Of a stretch of DNA of 64,000 nucleotides, positions 49,070 to 58,335 are shown in pieces (the stretch's first letter is position 1; each line of letters begins with the position of its first letter). Where the stretch lies: positions 180,978,388-181,042,387 of the forward strand of contig OY986438.1 in assembly GCA_963920525.1 (NCBI GenBank), read 5' to 3'. The position numbers and the translations under genes are program-made. The notes under the pieces were generated by a model. The model had not been told where the DNA came from. It searched no databases and saw only the letters and a program-made list of their open reading frames with translations. This stretch comes from Dichetophora obliterata. Taxonomy: Eukaryota; Arthropoda; Insecta; Diptera; Sciomyzidae.

Positions 49070-49165
49070 CGGTGGCGCCTCGCTTGCGGTGCTGTACACC
49101 TCGCTGGCGGCATATTCGGGCTTCATTTGCACGGTAGTCATTGAGACGTTATCCTTTTCGGTCAT
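49070..49165 (-). CDS. Host gene, coding exon 1 (start codon, PPxY tail)
   Basis: ATG at 49165 opens 32 codons ending at a donor (CCACCG/GTAAGG) at 49070. An in-frame TAG directly precedes the ATG, and there is no other ATG in the 445 bases back to the predicted start site, so the start is well set. The peptide reads MTEKDNVSMTTVQMKPEYAA then SEVYSTASEAPP, hydrophilic and rich in Ser/Thr. Joined to exon 2 it makes SEAPPAYKR, a PPxY motif (residues 31-34) whose PP comes from this exon and xY from exon 2, 27 kb away. PPxY binds WW domains such as those of Nedd4-family ubiquitin ligases, so regulation by ubiquitination is a fair inference. The GC-rich third positions stand out from the surroundings. 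Confidence 0.9.
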
Positions 49166-49610
49166 CTATCTATGTACCAATAAATCCCAAAAATTCTCAA
49201 TAGATCTAATTCCAAAAATAGCTGCGTTTATTTATATATTTCAAGCACAAAAGTTCACAAAATTCGAGTTCGAAACACTACCACACAGTTTTTTAACGTT
49301 TTCTTTGAAATAATTAGAAAAGTTTGACAATTTATAAAATATACAAAAACACTATAAAAAAGTAACTAAAAATCTATCACAGCTCAACAGCTCTGAATTT
49401 TGGTGGAAAGTCCACAAAATTAACACCAACAAATAGTATGCAAAGTTGATCTTTTGTTGACCAAAAATGTTTTTTTTCGCGTTTTTTTTGTCTTATTTTA
49501 TTCAACCAAAGGAGTTTTTAAAGATGCTGTTGCACTGATCGGTAGGTATGCTTTTGGTAAAGTTGGAAGAGAAAACACGTCTTAGTTGTTCGACTGCCAC
49601 ACGACGTCTG
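49166..49610 (-). other. Predicted 5' UTR of the host gene
   Basis: The interval from the predicted start site to the ATG contains no upstream ATG on the minus strand. It is AT-rich and unspliced as far as I can see. A spliced 5' UTR cannot be excluded. Confidence 0.55.
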
Positions 49611-49612
49611 AA
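49578..49612 (-). promoter_or_regulatory. TATA-less core promoter: Inr + MTE + DPE
   Basis: On the minus strand TTCAGAC places A+1 at 49610 (Inr, consensus TCAKTY with one mismatch). AGACG falls exactly at +28 to +32 and fits the DPE consensus RGWYV. CGAAC falls at +18 to +22 and fits the start of the MTE (CSARC). The strict spacing of these three elements is characteristic of Drosophila-type promoters, and no TATA box lies 30 bases upstream. The downstream 445 bases lead to the first ATG, which is that of the host gene. No expression evidence is available here. Confidence 0.65.
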
Positions 49613-50633
49613 GTTGTAAGCTCGATTGGTAAGAGATTTTTCTACCAGATTTGTTGGTTTTTTTTATAAAATGCTATTTTTTTGCTGTTGTTTGGCTTTT
49701 GTGTGGAGTGTGTGAAAAAGCAATAACAAAAATAATACAAAAAACAGAAGTCACAACAAAAAAAAAACAGAACCTGAAAAAAATTGAAAACAAACACCAA
49801 CACAGCAACAATTGCGGCAGCGACAGAAAAAGTAACCGCAACACTAAAACAAAGTAAAAAAAATAAAAAATACTAATAACAATAATAATAAGTGGAAAGA
49901 CTGTCTGTAAGGTGGACGGACGGACAGTCTAACGAACAGATAGTTTAAAAAAAAACTTGTAGCGATACGTAAATCCAAGCTTTTGACAGAGCGCTGCGCT
50001 AGGTTCGAAAACGGCTTGCGGAAAAAGGTTGTTATATTACTACAACAACAGCAGCAACAACAACAACAACACAAATAACAACAACAGCAACAACAACACA
50101 ACAAAAACGCTGTTTGTCGCAGTAATGATATATCATAATAAATACGTACCAGCAGCTAAGCACAATACACACACACACACACATGCAACAACAATAATAA
50201 ATAAATAAATATAAACATTTTTGTGTTTTTTTTTTTCACTTCGTTCCAAATGCTGCTGCCTAAAGGTACCTCAAATACAATACATCAACATTCACTATTG
50301 CTGAACATCACAGCGTGTTGATCACCAGCATCGTATGGCTTAAAGCTTTGTACTCAGCGATCGTACCAGTAACGCAGCTGAACTAATATGGTACACACAC
50401 ACATACACTTACACATCAGAAGAAATACTAAAAGAATAACTAAGCTTGAAAAACAGCGTGGAACAGCAACAATAATTTGAAACTCGCTTGAGTGGTCCGC
50501 TCTGAGCCGGCTGTACAATGGAGCAAGTTTATGTATTTCCAACTTTAATTTTTTTGTTTCTTGATAATCAGAAATGTTCTTCGGTTCTTAACTTTGCTCG
50601 TGTCGAAGGCCAAATTCCTAAATTTTAATGATT
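49613..50633. other. Promoter-upstream region with CAA and CA runs
   Basis: A CAA/CAG triplet run occupies 50041-50103 and a (CA)n run 50166-50184. Minus-strand Cys-rich frames across them (49844-50104) are artefacts of the triplets. The region is otherwise non-repetitive and is the likely upstream regulatory sequence of the host gene. Confidence 0.45.
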
Positions 50634-52460
50634 AAAAATAGCAAATAGATTGAAATAATAAAAGCTAACGATAAGAAAAAAAATTTGAACACGAGCCGAA
50701 CAGAGACCAAACAATTTCAAATTGTGGCCGTTTTGAAGATATCCCTGTCAAACAAGGGTCGAACAGCGGCCGAACAAAGAGCTTTTGCAGAAAATGTTGG
50801 CCGAACAACACCAGCAAGCAGAAATATTTCTATGCTGCCAAAAGAAAAGCATGATGACAAAGAAATCCCTTTGCCAATAAGCGGCAGCTTGCACCACAAT
50901 GTATTAAAATAATCAAAAATAAGCAGCGTTTTCACAACAAACGGTGATTGAACTGTTCTTAGCTTCTAAATTTAGCATGCATCGAAGCCCGAATTCCTAG
51001 ATTTTATTGTTTAACACATTCGCTGCCAACAAAAAAAGAGCATTTTTTAAGATAGTTCCGTCGGACAAAAACGTCTGACAAGAATTTATATCACTATGGT
51101 TTCGTCAATGATTTTTGTCTGCCACAATGATTTTAAAATAGAGCTTCGTGTGCCATATTCAAAAGCTTTTAAGAAACTTTTAAATACGTTTTTTCAGACA
51201 GAAAAAAGCATGGCAATCAGAGCCATTTCAATCATGAAATTTTTGTGTAGCAGTTTACTCCAATTGCCGTTCAGACGAATATGTCTGACAGGGCAGCAAA
51301 TGTGTTAAAAATAGTAGATACATTGAAATAATAAAACCAACAGACATAAAAAAAATATTTGATAACTTGGGCCTAACAGCGACATAACAAGTGCCAAATA
51401 GTGGCCGTTTTAAAGTAATATCTGAAAAACAAGGGCCGAACAGCGGCCAAACATCGGCCGAACAACGAGCGGTTGCAGAAAAGTTTGGCCGAACAATACC
51501 ATCAAGCAGAAATCTTTCTATGCTGCCATGAGAAAAGCATAGCGCCAAAGAAATCTTTTCGCCCAAAAGCGGTAACATGACCACCAATGCATTAATATAA
51601 CCAAAAATAAGCTGCATTTTTACAAAAAATGCTGATTTAACTATTCTTTGCTTCTCAACTTTGCTGATGTTGTAGCCCAAATTCTGAAGTGTTAAAAATA
51701 GTTGATACGTTCAAATAATAAAACCAACCGAGTAAGAAAAAATCTTATAGCTTGGGCCAAACAGCGACATAACAAGTGTCAAATAGTGGCTGTTTTGAAG
51801 TAATCTTTGTCAAATAAGGGTCGAACAGCTTCCGAACAACGAGCGTTTGTAGAAAATTTTGACCGAACAACACCAGCAAGCAAAAATATTTCTATGCTGC
51901 CATAAGAAAAGCATGCTGACAAGGAAATACTTTTGCCCAAAAGAGGTAGCATGATACTCAATGCACTCAAATAATCAAAAATAAGCTGCATTTTCACGAC
52001 GAATGGTGATTGAACTGTTCTTAGATCCTAAACTTTGCACGTATCGAAGCCCAAATTCCTAGATTCCATTGTGTAAAAATAGTAGATACATTGAAATAAC
52101 CAACCGAGTTAATAAAAATATTTGATAACTTGGACCAAACAGCGACCTAGCAAGTGTGAAATAGTGGCCGTTTTGAAGAAGTCTCCGTCAAACAAGGGCC
52201 GAACTGTGGTCGAACAACGAGCGAACAACACCATAAAGACGAAATATTTCTATGCTGTCATAAGAGAAGTATAGTGACAAAGAAATCTCTTTGCCCACAA
52301 GCAACGGCATGCTAGTCAATGCATTAAAATAACCAAAAATAAGCTGCGTTTTCCCAACAAATTGAACTGTACTTTTCTTCTAAACTTTTCTAGTGTCGAA
52401 GCCTGAATTTCGAAATTTTTATGATTAAAAATAGTAGATACATTGAAATAGTAAAACTAC
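50634..52460. repeat. Tandem array of 380-bp CGGCCG-family units
   Basis: AAAAATAG(T/C)A(G/A)ATA phrases start units at 50634, 51307, 51694, 52075 and 52427. After subtracting the MITE at 51015-51304 and its duplicated TTAA the periods are about 379, 387, 381 and 352. Each unit contains GGCCAAACAGCGAC, GTGGCCGTTTTGAAG, ACAAGGGTCGAACAGCGGCC, GAACAACGAGCG, ACACCAGCAAGCAGAAATAT and TATGCTGCCATAAGAAAAGC. Compared with the 44.7-46.9 kb array the shared core runs in the opposite direction. The array lies upstream of the host promoter. Confidence 0.9.
51015..51304. mobile_element. piggyBac-like MITE, TTAA-flanked
   Basis: The ends CACATTCGCTGCC and, read inward from the right, CACATTTGCTGCC form inverted repeats with one mismatch. 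TTAA lies on both sides (51011-51014 and 51305-51308), the signature target duplication of piggyBac elements. Internal inverted blocks, GTCGGACAAAAACGTCTGAC and CAGACGAATATGTCTGAC, lie near each end. The neighbouring units of the 380-bp array show the unfilled site (GATTAAAAATAG, GTGTTAAAAATAG), so this is a clean insertion. 290 bp, no coding capacity. Confidence 0.9.
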
Positions 52461-52658
52461 CCGAGGAAAAAAAGTGGTGCGGTCGGGGAACCGCCGTCAG
52501 AAACAAGGTTCCTTACGCTTTTTCTTCAGCTCCGTTGATATCCGTATATTATATTTTATTTAACATAATTTTTTCAAGTCAAATAATATAAATGAACAAA
52601 CAAATAAAAATGTTAAAATAAAGTGTTTTCTAAATGACCTAGTTATTTATTTATTATG
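52461..52658. other. Spacer, GC-rich start
   Basis: GGTGCGGTCGGGGAACCGCC near 52475 is unusually GC-rich for the region. Nothing else is recognised. Confidence 0.3.
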
Positions 52659-52816
52659 TTGATTTTATATGATTTAAATACAAATTCTAAATGTTTGATA
52701 GTTTAAATCATACTTGATTTTAAATACAAATTCTAGTTGTTTGATAGTTTAAAATCGTTTATTGAGCTTAAGGTCAAAGTTAGAACAATTAATTGCACCA
52801 ACGAATCTTTCCAAAG

Positions 52817-52855
<39 letters not shown>

Positions 52856-53031
52856 AGTTTTTATTCAATATGAAAAGGAAAAAATCACTAGCTGATGTTA
52901 TTGCAATTTCGGCCGTGCTAAAGGCTTCATCAGAAATCTTTGTGATGCCCGTGCAAGAATTTGTATTTAAAATCAAGTATGATTTAAACTATCAAATATT
53001 TAGAATTTGTATTTAAATCATATAAAATCAA
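52659..53031. repeat. 75-bp near-perfect inverted repeat around a CAA run
   Basis: 52659-52733 and 52957-53031 are inverted copies differing at one of 75 positions. They begin TTGATTTTATATGATTTAAA and end GATTTTAAATACAAATTC. The 223-bp loop holds (AAC)13 at 52818-52855, flanked by a plus-strand frame without ATG that reads LRSKLEQLIAPTNLSKE, poly-Thr, then MKRKKSLADVIAISAVLKAS. The frame matches nothing that I know. The arms' identity means recent origin or gene-conversion upkeep. Confidence 0.8.
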
Positions 53032-53289
53032 AATAATAAAAAAAGGTAAATTTAATATTTTTGGTAAAAAAAAGATTTATTTATTGAAAATGAAGATGTA
53101 AAATTCTTATGAGAGGTGAAAATATGCAGCTACCGCAGCCTGCGATGTTTGTTTCATGGCGCAACAAGTCGTTGATTATTGAACATTCTTCATGATCCTC
53201 GTATGTAGCTTGAATTAATCAAAAAAATGGATTGAAAACGGGACTTACGTTAGAGTATATATCTAAAAAACACATTTTTAAAAACTTTT
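53032..53289. other. No recognised gene
   Basis: The minus strand has a short open frame with YEDHEECSIINDLLRHE and NIAGCGSCIF (about 53105-53215) that has a protein-like composition, but I can place neither the family nor splice sites. Confidence 0.25.
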
Positions 53290-53635
53290 TGAAATTCTTA
53301 CAACAGATTCGAAAACAGCGACCAGTGCACCTACAAAGAGTACAAAACAAAAACACATTTTTAAAGTCCTCCCTAGTGTCAAATAATTTTTTTAAATTCT
53401 AACATAAGATTCGAAATCAGCGACCCTTAATATTGCCAGCACGTATACAAAGAGTATACAGCAAAAAAAACACCTTTTTAGGGTCCAAACTAGTGTTAAA
53501 ATTTTTTGAAACTCTTATATCGAAATCAGCGATCCTTAATACTGCTAGCACATATACAAAGAGTATAAAAAAATAGCTTTTTCAGGGTCCACCCTAGTGT
53601 CAAAAACTTTTTAAATTCTAACATTAGATTACACA
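53290..53635. repeat. Three units of the GGGTCGCTGAT family
   Basis: AGATTCGAAATCAGCGACC, GCACGTATACAAAGAGTATA and GGGTCCACCCTAGTGTCAAA recur with a period of about 120-130. The same phrases are found at 25900-26120, and the CAGCGACC core at 34930-36068. Confidence 0.7.
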
Positions 53636-53723
53636 CACAAAGATTCTCACGCATGATTTCAAACAAACACACAAATGTAAAAAATGCGTTTTAAAGAAAT
53701 ATCTACATGTCAGAAACAGAGAC

Positions 53724-53747
53724 ACAGAGAGAGAGAGAGAGAGAGAG
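53724..53747. repeat. GA microsatellite
   Basis: An uninterrupted GA run of about 24 bases; a complementary CT run of about 28 bases lies at 54246-54273 inside the neighbouring nested element. Confidence 0.9.
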
Positions 53748-53838
53748 TGATAGAGAGAAACAGAGAGCCGCGCACTCGCTTGTTAGTCTACTCGAATCTC
53801 AACACTCGCGCGCACACACACAGCGCACTCGCCAGCTA

Positions 53839-55224
53839 CCCAGTGGGCAAAAGCAGCCCAACGGGCCGGCATGTCAGCAGCTTCCTACAGGAGCAAAACG
53901 TCAGCACTTATTTTTGTTGTAGTGCAAATGAACAGTATATTGAGAGCGCTCAGTAACGGACACAAGAAAAAACGAACAAAAGAAAAAACGCATAAAAAAA
54001 CCGAACAAATAAAAAAAAAACGCGTCATGCAAATAATCAGTTGTTTGATACAATTGCGCGTGTGAGGTATCTCAAAATTCAATTAAAACCATTGCTATAG
54101 TTTTTGTTTTAGTGAAAATGTAGATTTTTCGGTAATGCTTTAAAAATAAAAACGAACTGCTGACTCAAAGCTTTCCAATGGAGGCTTTTTGAAGCAGTAT
54201 CGACGGTTGCAAATTCTAACCCTTATTTTGATGAAATAAAATATTTCTCTTTCTCTCTCTCTCTCTCTCTCTCAGCAAGTCTCTTTTTGAGGTAGGCAAA
54301 ATCAAAAAGAATTCGATGAACTGCTAACCCAAAGCTTTGCACGGGAGGCCTTTTGAAGCAATTCATAGTCAGCGAAATTAAAGTGCTCTTTTTCAATAAC
54401 ATGCAATGTTAAAAATACAATGGTGTGTCATACATGGAGTCAGCGCTTTCAGCGGACTTGCAAGCACTCAAAAAGGCCTTTCGGAGTGCTTTTTTCCCGT
54501 TGGGAGGTCTTTGAAGCGCTTCTAGCAGGCCATCATATGGATTTCGTAGCCCTTCCGTGCTCGTTTCCAAGCCCATTAACTTTTTTATATGAAACGAGAA
54601 AATTTTCTAGGCCTTCCTCTCTCCCGACTCTAAAGAAGCCTGCTAGAAGCCCTTCTTGAGAATGTACGTTAGAAAGAAAAGCAATATAAATATCAACTTG
54701 AAATAAAAAACTTTTGAAGATTTCCAGATTTGAACCAACGTCCTCTCATCTGGCTGTCCGGCATCTTACCCATTCGTCCACCGCAGTTGCTACATTTCTA
54801 ATTTTTTTTACAAATTTTTCTGTTCATTTAAAAATTTTTTTGGAATTTTATTATAAATTTCTTCATACAAAAATAATAGAAAAGACTTAGAATTTTTCCA
54901 TATAAAAGTTTTGATATAATGTGATATGCAATGTGTTAGAATTCGGAGACCTGGGTTCGCAATCGAACTCGGACAAAAAAAAATTTTTTTTCTGTTTTTT
55001 CTTTAAGATTTTTTTTTTTTAAAATTGATCTGATGATTTATAACTTTTTCAAAATTTTTTTCAAAATTTTTTCATATAAAATAACATGAAAAGACTTCAA
55101 ACCTTCAAAAGGTAGGCCTTACAGAAGCACTCATCAATGCAGCGATCATGGAAGGTGTATTGACGCCAATAAGAGAAACTAGCATGCTTTCTTTTGCGTA
55201 TAGCTAGCTAAAATGCCCACTGGG
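53839..55224. mobile_element. CCCAGTGGG-ended element, copy B, interrupted
   Basis: CCCAGTGGG ends on both sides and TA on both flanks (53837-53838, 55225-55226) bound an inverted copy of the 24039-24864 element. From the right it reads CATTTTAGCTAGC, ATTGGCGTCAATACACCTTCC and CATTGATGAGTGCTTCTGTA as copy A does. A minus-strand tRNA-like module lies at about 54720-54790. Without the nested insertion (53857-54504) it is about 736 bp. The TA flanks hint at a Tc1/mariner-type target, although the other copies do not all show it. Confidence 0.85.
53857..54504. mobile_element. CCCAACGGG-ended insertion inside copy B
   Basis: CCCAACGGG and CCCGTTGGG bound a 648-bp segment inserted 10 bp inside the left end of copy B. 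Copy A shows the unbroken sequence: there GCAAAAGCAGGTCTTTGAAG is continuous, while here GCAAAAGCAG is followed by the insert and then AGGTCTTTGAAG. This gives a 2-bp AG duplication. The insert contains a (CT)n run and a phrase (CCAAAGCTTTGCACGGGAGG and AAAGCTTTCCAATGGAGG) repeated about 150 bp apart. No transposase. The superfamily is unclear. Confidence 0.75.
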
Positions 55225-55884
55225 TAGTTTGTAGTCTGCTCGATACTCGCACGCATAAACACAGCAATCACACTGTTACATGATTTTTTTCTATCAAATC
55301 GCAAGCTGCGTAAAGGAACTTTGTTCCAAAAAGTGTTGATAGCTTTGGCCGAACAGCGACCAAACAAGTGTCAAAAAGTAGACTTTTGAACTAATCTCCG
55401 CGAAACAAGGGTCGAACAGCGGCCGAACAACGAGCGTTTGTTAAGAAAATCATAGTGACAAAGAAATCTCTTTGTCCACAAGTGACAGCATGCCCCACAA
55501 TGCATTAAAATAACCGGAAACAACGAATGGTGATTGTCTAAATATCAAATAAATGCCAATTCACCACGAATGTACAGAATTTCAATGCATTAAAATAAGT
55601 TTTTTTTTGTTACTTAATATGTACTTGCGCAAAAACAATTCTTTCAAGAGCAAACGCAACTAACGAGAGCATCAGCAACGTACAGTGAAACAGTTATTTT
55701 AAAACCAAAATTTTAAAGATTTTTTGTCATACAAAAACTCCATCAAATTCGATGAACAACGAATATGAATGCTCTGGTTGTTGCGCATGCGTTTGTTATA
55801 GACATCAAGTGTGGTTTGGGTTGTTTTGTGTGAATATGCTTTTATTTTGGCAAAACAGTAAAATTTATGGTTTAATATTGCCTC
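55225..55884. repeat. Single CGGCCG-family unit and flanks
   Basis: 55340-55530 matches one unit of the 50.6-52.5 kb array, same orientation (GCCGAACAGCGACCAAACAA, ACAAGGGTCGAACAGCGGCC). The first 50 bases (TAGTCTGCTCGATACTCGCA) resemble the sequence just left of copy B (TAGTCTACTCGAATCTCAAC, 53787), so copy B lies between two diverged direct repeats. 55530-55884 is unremarkable. Confidence 0.6.
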
Positions 55885-56168
55885 ACACTGAGAAAAAAGC
55901 ATACTAAAATCAAAGAAAATTTACTTAAAATTTTACTTGTTTTAGAGCCATTTTTAATTTTTAATTTTTTCCAGAAGGAATTTTTATAATTCCAGAATTA
56001 CTTTTCAAATGGAAATTTTTCTTTGAAAAAAATAATCAAATTTCAGAACAAAGTTAATTATTTCTTTCAAAGAACAAATTCTATTTGAAAAAAAAATCCT
56101 TGGCGTTGAAACAAGTAAAATTTTCTTAAATATCGAGTAAATTTTCTCTGATGCTTTTTTCTTAGTGT
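55885..56168. mobile_element. 284-bp MITE with ACACTRAGAAAAAAGCAT ends
   Basis: ACACTGAGAAAAAAGCAT at the left and, inverted, ACACTAAGAAAAAAGCAT at the right start about 60 bp of inverted repeat that includes GAAAATTTACT and AAATTTTACTTGTTT. It has no coding capacity. A TTTTTTCTGAGTGCA string near 57012 may be the end of another copy. Confidence 0.75.
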
Positions 56169-56180
56169 TTAATTAATTTT

Positions 56181-56880
56181 TAAGGGGTCAGTACACCCCT
56201 GGATTTTTAAAAAATGAAATTTTAAAAATAGAAATATTTTTAAGAAAGAAAAGAGATATTTTATTAAAGCTTTGCATACTTATTTTTATTTAAAAAAGGT
56301 ATACAAATTTTTTTTTTTTTTATTTTTCCAGCGTGTTTTTTGGCTGCTTTGAAAATAACGGCAGCGTGATTTTGGCAGGCGATATTTTGGCTCACTGGAA
56401 CGTCTGAAATAAAAAATAAAAGCGGGGTTTTAATCACCATCGAAGCCGCTAAAGATTAAACTAACTGACATTTTTTGGCCAAAAATTTACAAAAATTTCG
56501 AAATTAGTCGATTTTTGGGACCAAAAAATCCCTTGAAAACCAAAAAATACTTTACCGATCTTTCTATCGGTAGTTCAATCTATAGATTTATATGTGTTCA
56601 ATAACATTTTAAATCAGAACGAACATTCCAGTAGATTTTTTTATCACGCCCAAAATGTGATCACACCCAACTCAAAAAAATGTGATCTGGAAAAAGCGCT
56701 TTAAAGTTTTTAACACAGATTATACGACCTTAAAGCTCTGCGTTTAAAACTTTCATCATTTAACATAGAAACTAATTTCGGATTTGATATTATTAAAAAT
56801 AGATTCTTTGAGGTTTTCTGAACCAAAATCAATCATAAGAAATTGTTTTTTTTGAAAATTCAAGAGTGTCTGTACCCTTA
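56181..56880. mobile_element. Non-autonomous element with TAAGGGG ends
   Basis: TAAGGGGTCAGTACACCCC at the left and, inverted, TAAGGGTACAGACACTC at the right. Internally there is TTTTTTGGCTGCTTTGAAAA followed by ATAACGGCAGCGTG. It is 700 bp with no protein. The ends are short and imperfect. Confidence 0.5.
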
Positions 56881-57580
56881 AAACAGTTTATTTTATTTAA
56901 CAAGACAAAGAAATTCTAACTTTTAAATTAAAAGCCTAAATTTTTTTAAACAAGTACTTTTAAACAAGTGTTTTTAAGCAAGTACTTTTGTTTAAAAAAA
57001 AACTTGTATTTTTTCTGAGTGCAATAAGTTGTCGGAACGGAAGGGCTTTTTTATTATTTTTATACCATGTTTAACCCTTTATTGGCCATGCGGTCCTTGT
57101 TTGACCTCTATCCGGCCGTTGTTCAGTCAATTGTGTTCTTACTAACGTACATTATAATATTTTCACGCACTTTTGGAATGTTATGATCAGAATTTTTTTC
57201 AATTTCAGCTTTTATTTGAAAATTTTTATGTTTACTGCTCAAAACAAATTGTTGATTCAGCCTTAGCATTCAATTTACGCATTTAGCTAAGCTTACTACA
57301 ATTGCTTACAATAAGCTTACAAAGTGGCAGTGTAGTATTGTGTTTTTATGGAATAAAATAAAACAACAACTACAGTTAGAAATAAAATAAAACGGATTTT
57401 GTTAATTGATTAACTGATCTGATAAAATAATCTATTGTAAAAATCTATTAAATATTAATATTAGCTTGGTTTTAGTGTGAAAAAACTAGTAAGGAATTAT
57501 GTTCGACTGGACCAAAGTTAAAATACTTCCACGGCCGTATTTCAGTTTAACAGAAGTCTTGAATGTTGTGTTATTTGGAT
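56881..57580. other. CGGCC fragment and AT-rich spacer
   Basis: 57050-57140 carries a short CGGCCG-family piece (TTATTGGCCATGCGGTCC, CTATCCGGCCGTTGTTCAG) in the orientation of the 44.7-46.9 kb array. No gene is seen. Confidence 0.5.
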
Positions 57581-58335
57581 GACGTCACTTTTATAGGGCG
57601 TGGTTTTTATCCAAATATGAAATATTTCGGACCTAAGAGTCATTTTTATTTATAAAAGACTATAAGCATAATATCTAGTTTAAACATACCTTTTCTTGGA
57701 ATTTTTAAAGGTTCTATTATAATGTACTATTATGATAACGTCACTTTGCATAGGAGGTGGGCGAATTTTCAGTTATATTGAAATTGAAAAAATCGAGTAC
57801 ATAGTTTAGATTTAAACTAATTTGCAAAATTTTAAGCCATTGTAATAATTTCTTTGGAATTTAAAGAGATTTTACCAATTTCATAAAGTCACTTTATATG
57901 GGAGGTAGCCGTGATTTTCATTTGATTTTTACAAATTTTATACTCAAAGTGTGTATTAAAGGTTGAAGCTTATTTGCAAAATTTTACGTCATTGGATTAA
58001 TTTTTGTGGAATTTAAAGAGATTTAACCTTTTGGTAAAGTCAATTTGTATGGGAGGTAGACGTTATTTTCCTTTAATATCTACATATTTCACATTCATAG
58101 TGATATTTAAAGGTTTAAGTATATATGCAAAATTTGAAGTCATTATACTAATTTTTGTGGAATTTAAAACGATTTTTACGTTTAGGTTAAGCCACTTTGT
58201 ATGGGACGTAGGCGTAGTTTTTCTTCGATTTGGCTCATTTTCGAATTTGATCATTATTTTTAAATAGAAAGTTTATATGTGTACTGAATTTCGATGCGAC
58301 AGCCTGACGGACAGACGGACATGGCTAAATCGACT
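57581..58335. repeat. Five 150-bp subrepeats ending in GACGGACAGACGG
   Basis: GTCACTTTNTATGGGAGGTAGNCG-type phrases recur at about 57584, 57739, 57886, 58036 and 58187 (period about 150). The block ends GCGACAGCCTGACGGACAGA and CGGACATGGCTAAATCGACTC, a closing phrase familiar from dispersed dipteran repeats. The frame at 58004-58267 is a repeat product. Confidence 0.75.

Noticed and set aside
49844..50104. Cys-rich minus-strand frame
   Set aside because: A shadow of the CAA/CAG triplet run upstream of the promoter.
53684..53956. Arg/Glu-rich 90-codon frame
   Set aside because: Produced by the GA microsatellite and element-end sequence.
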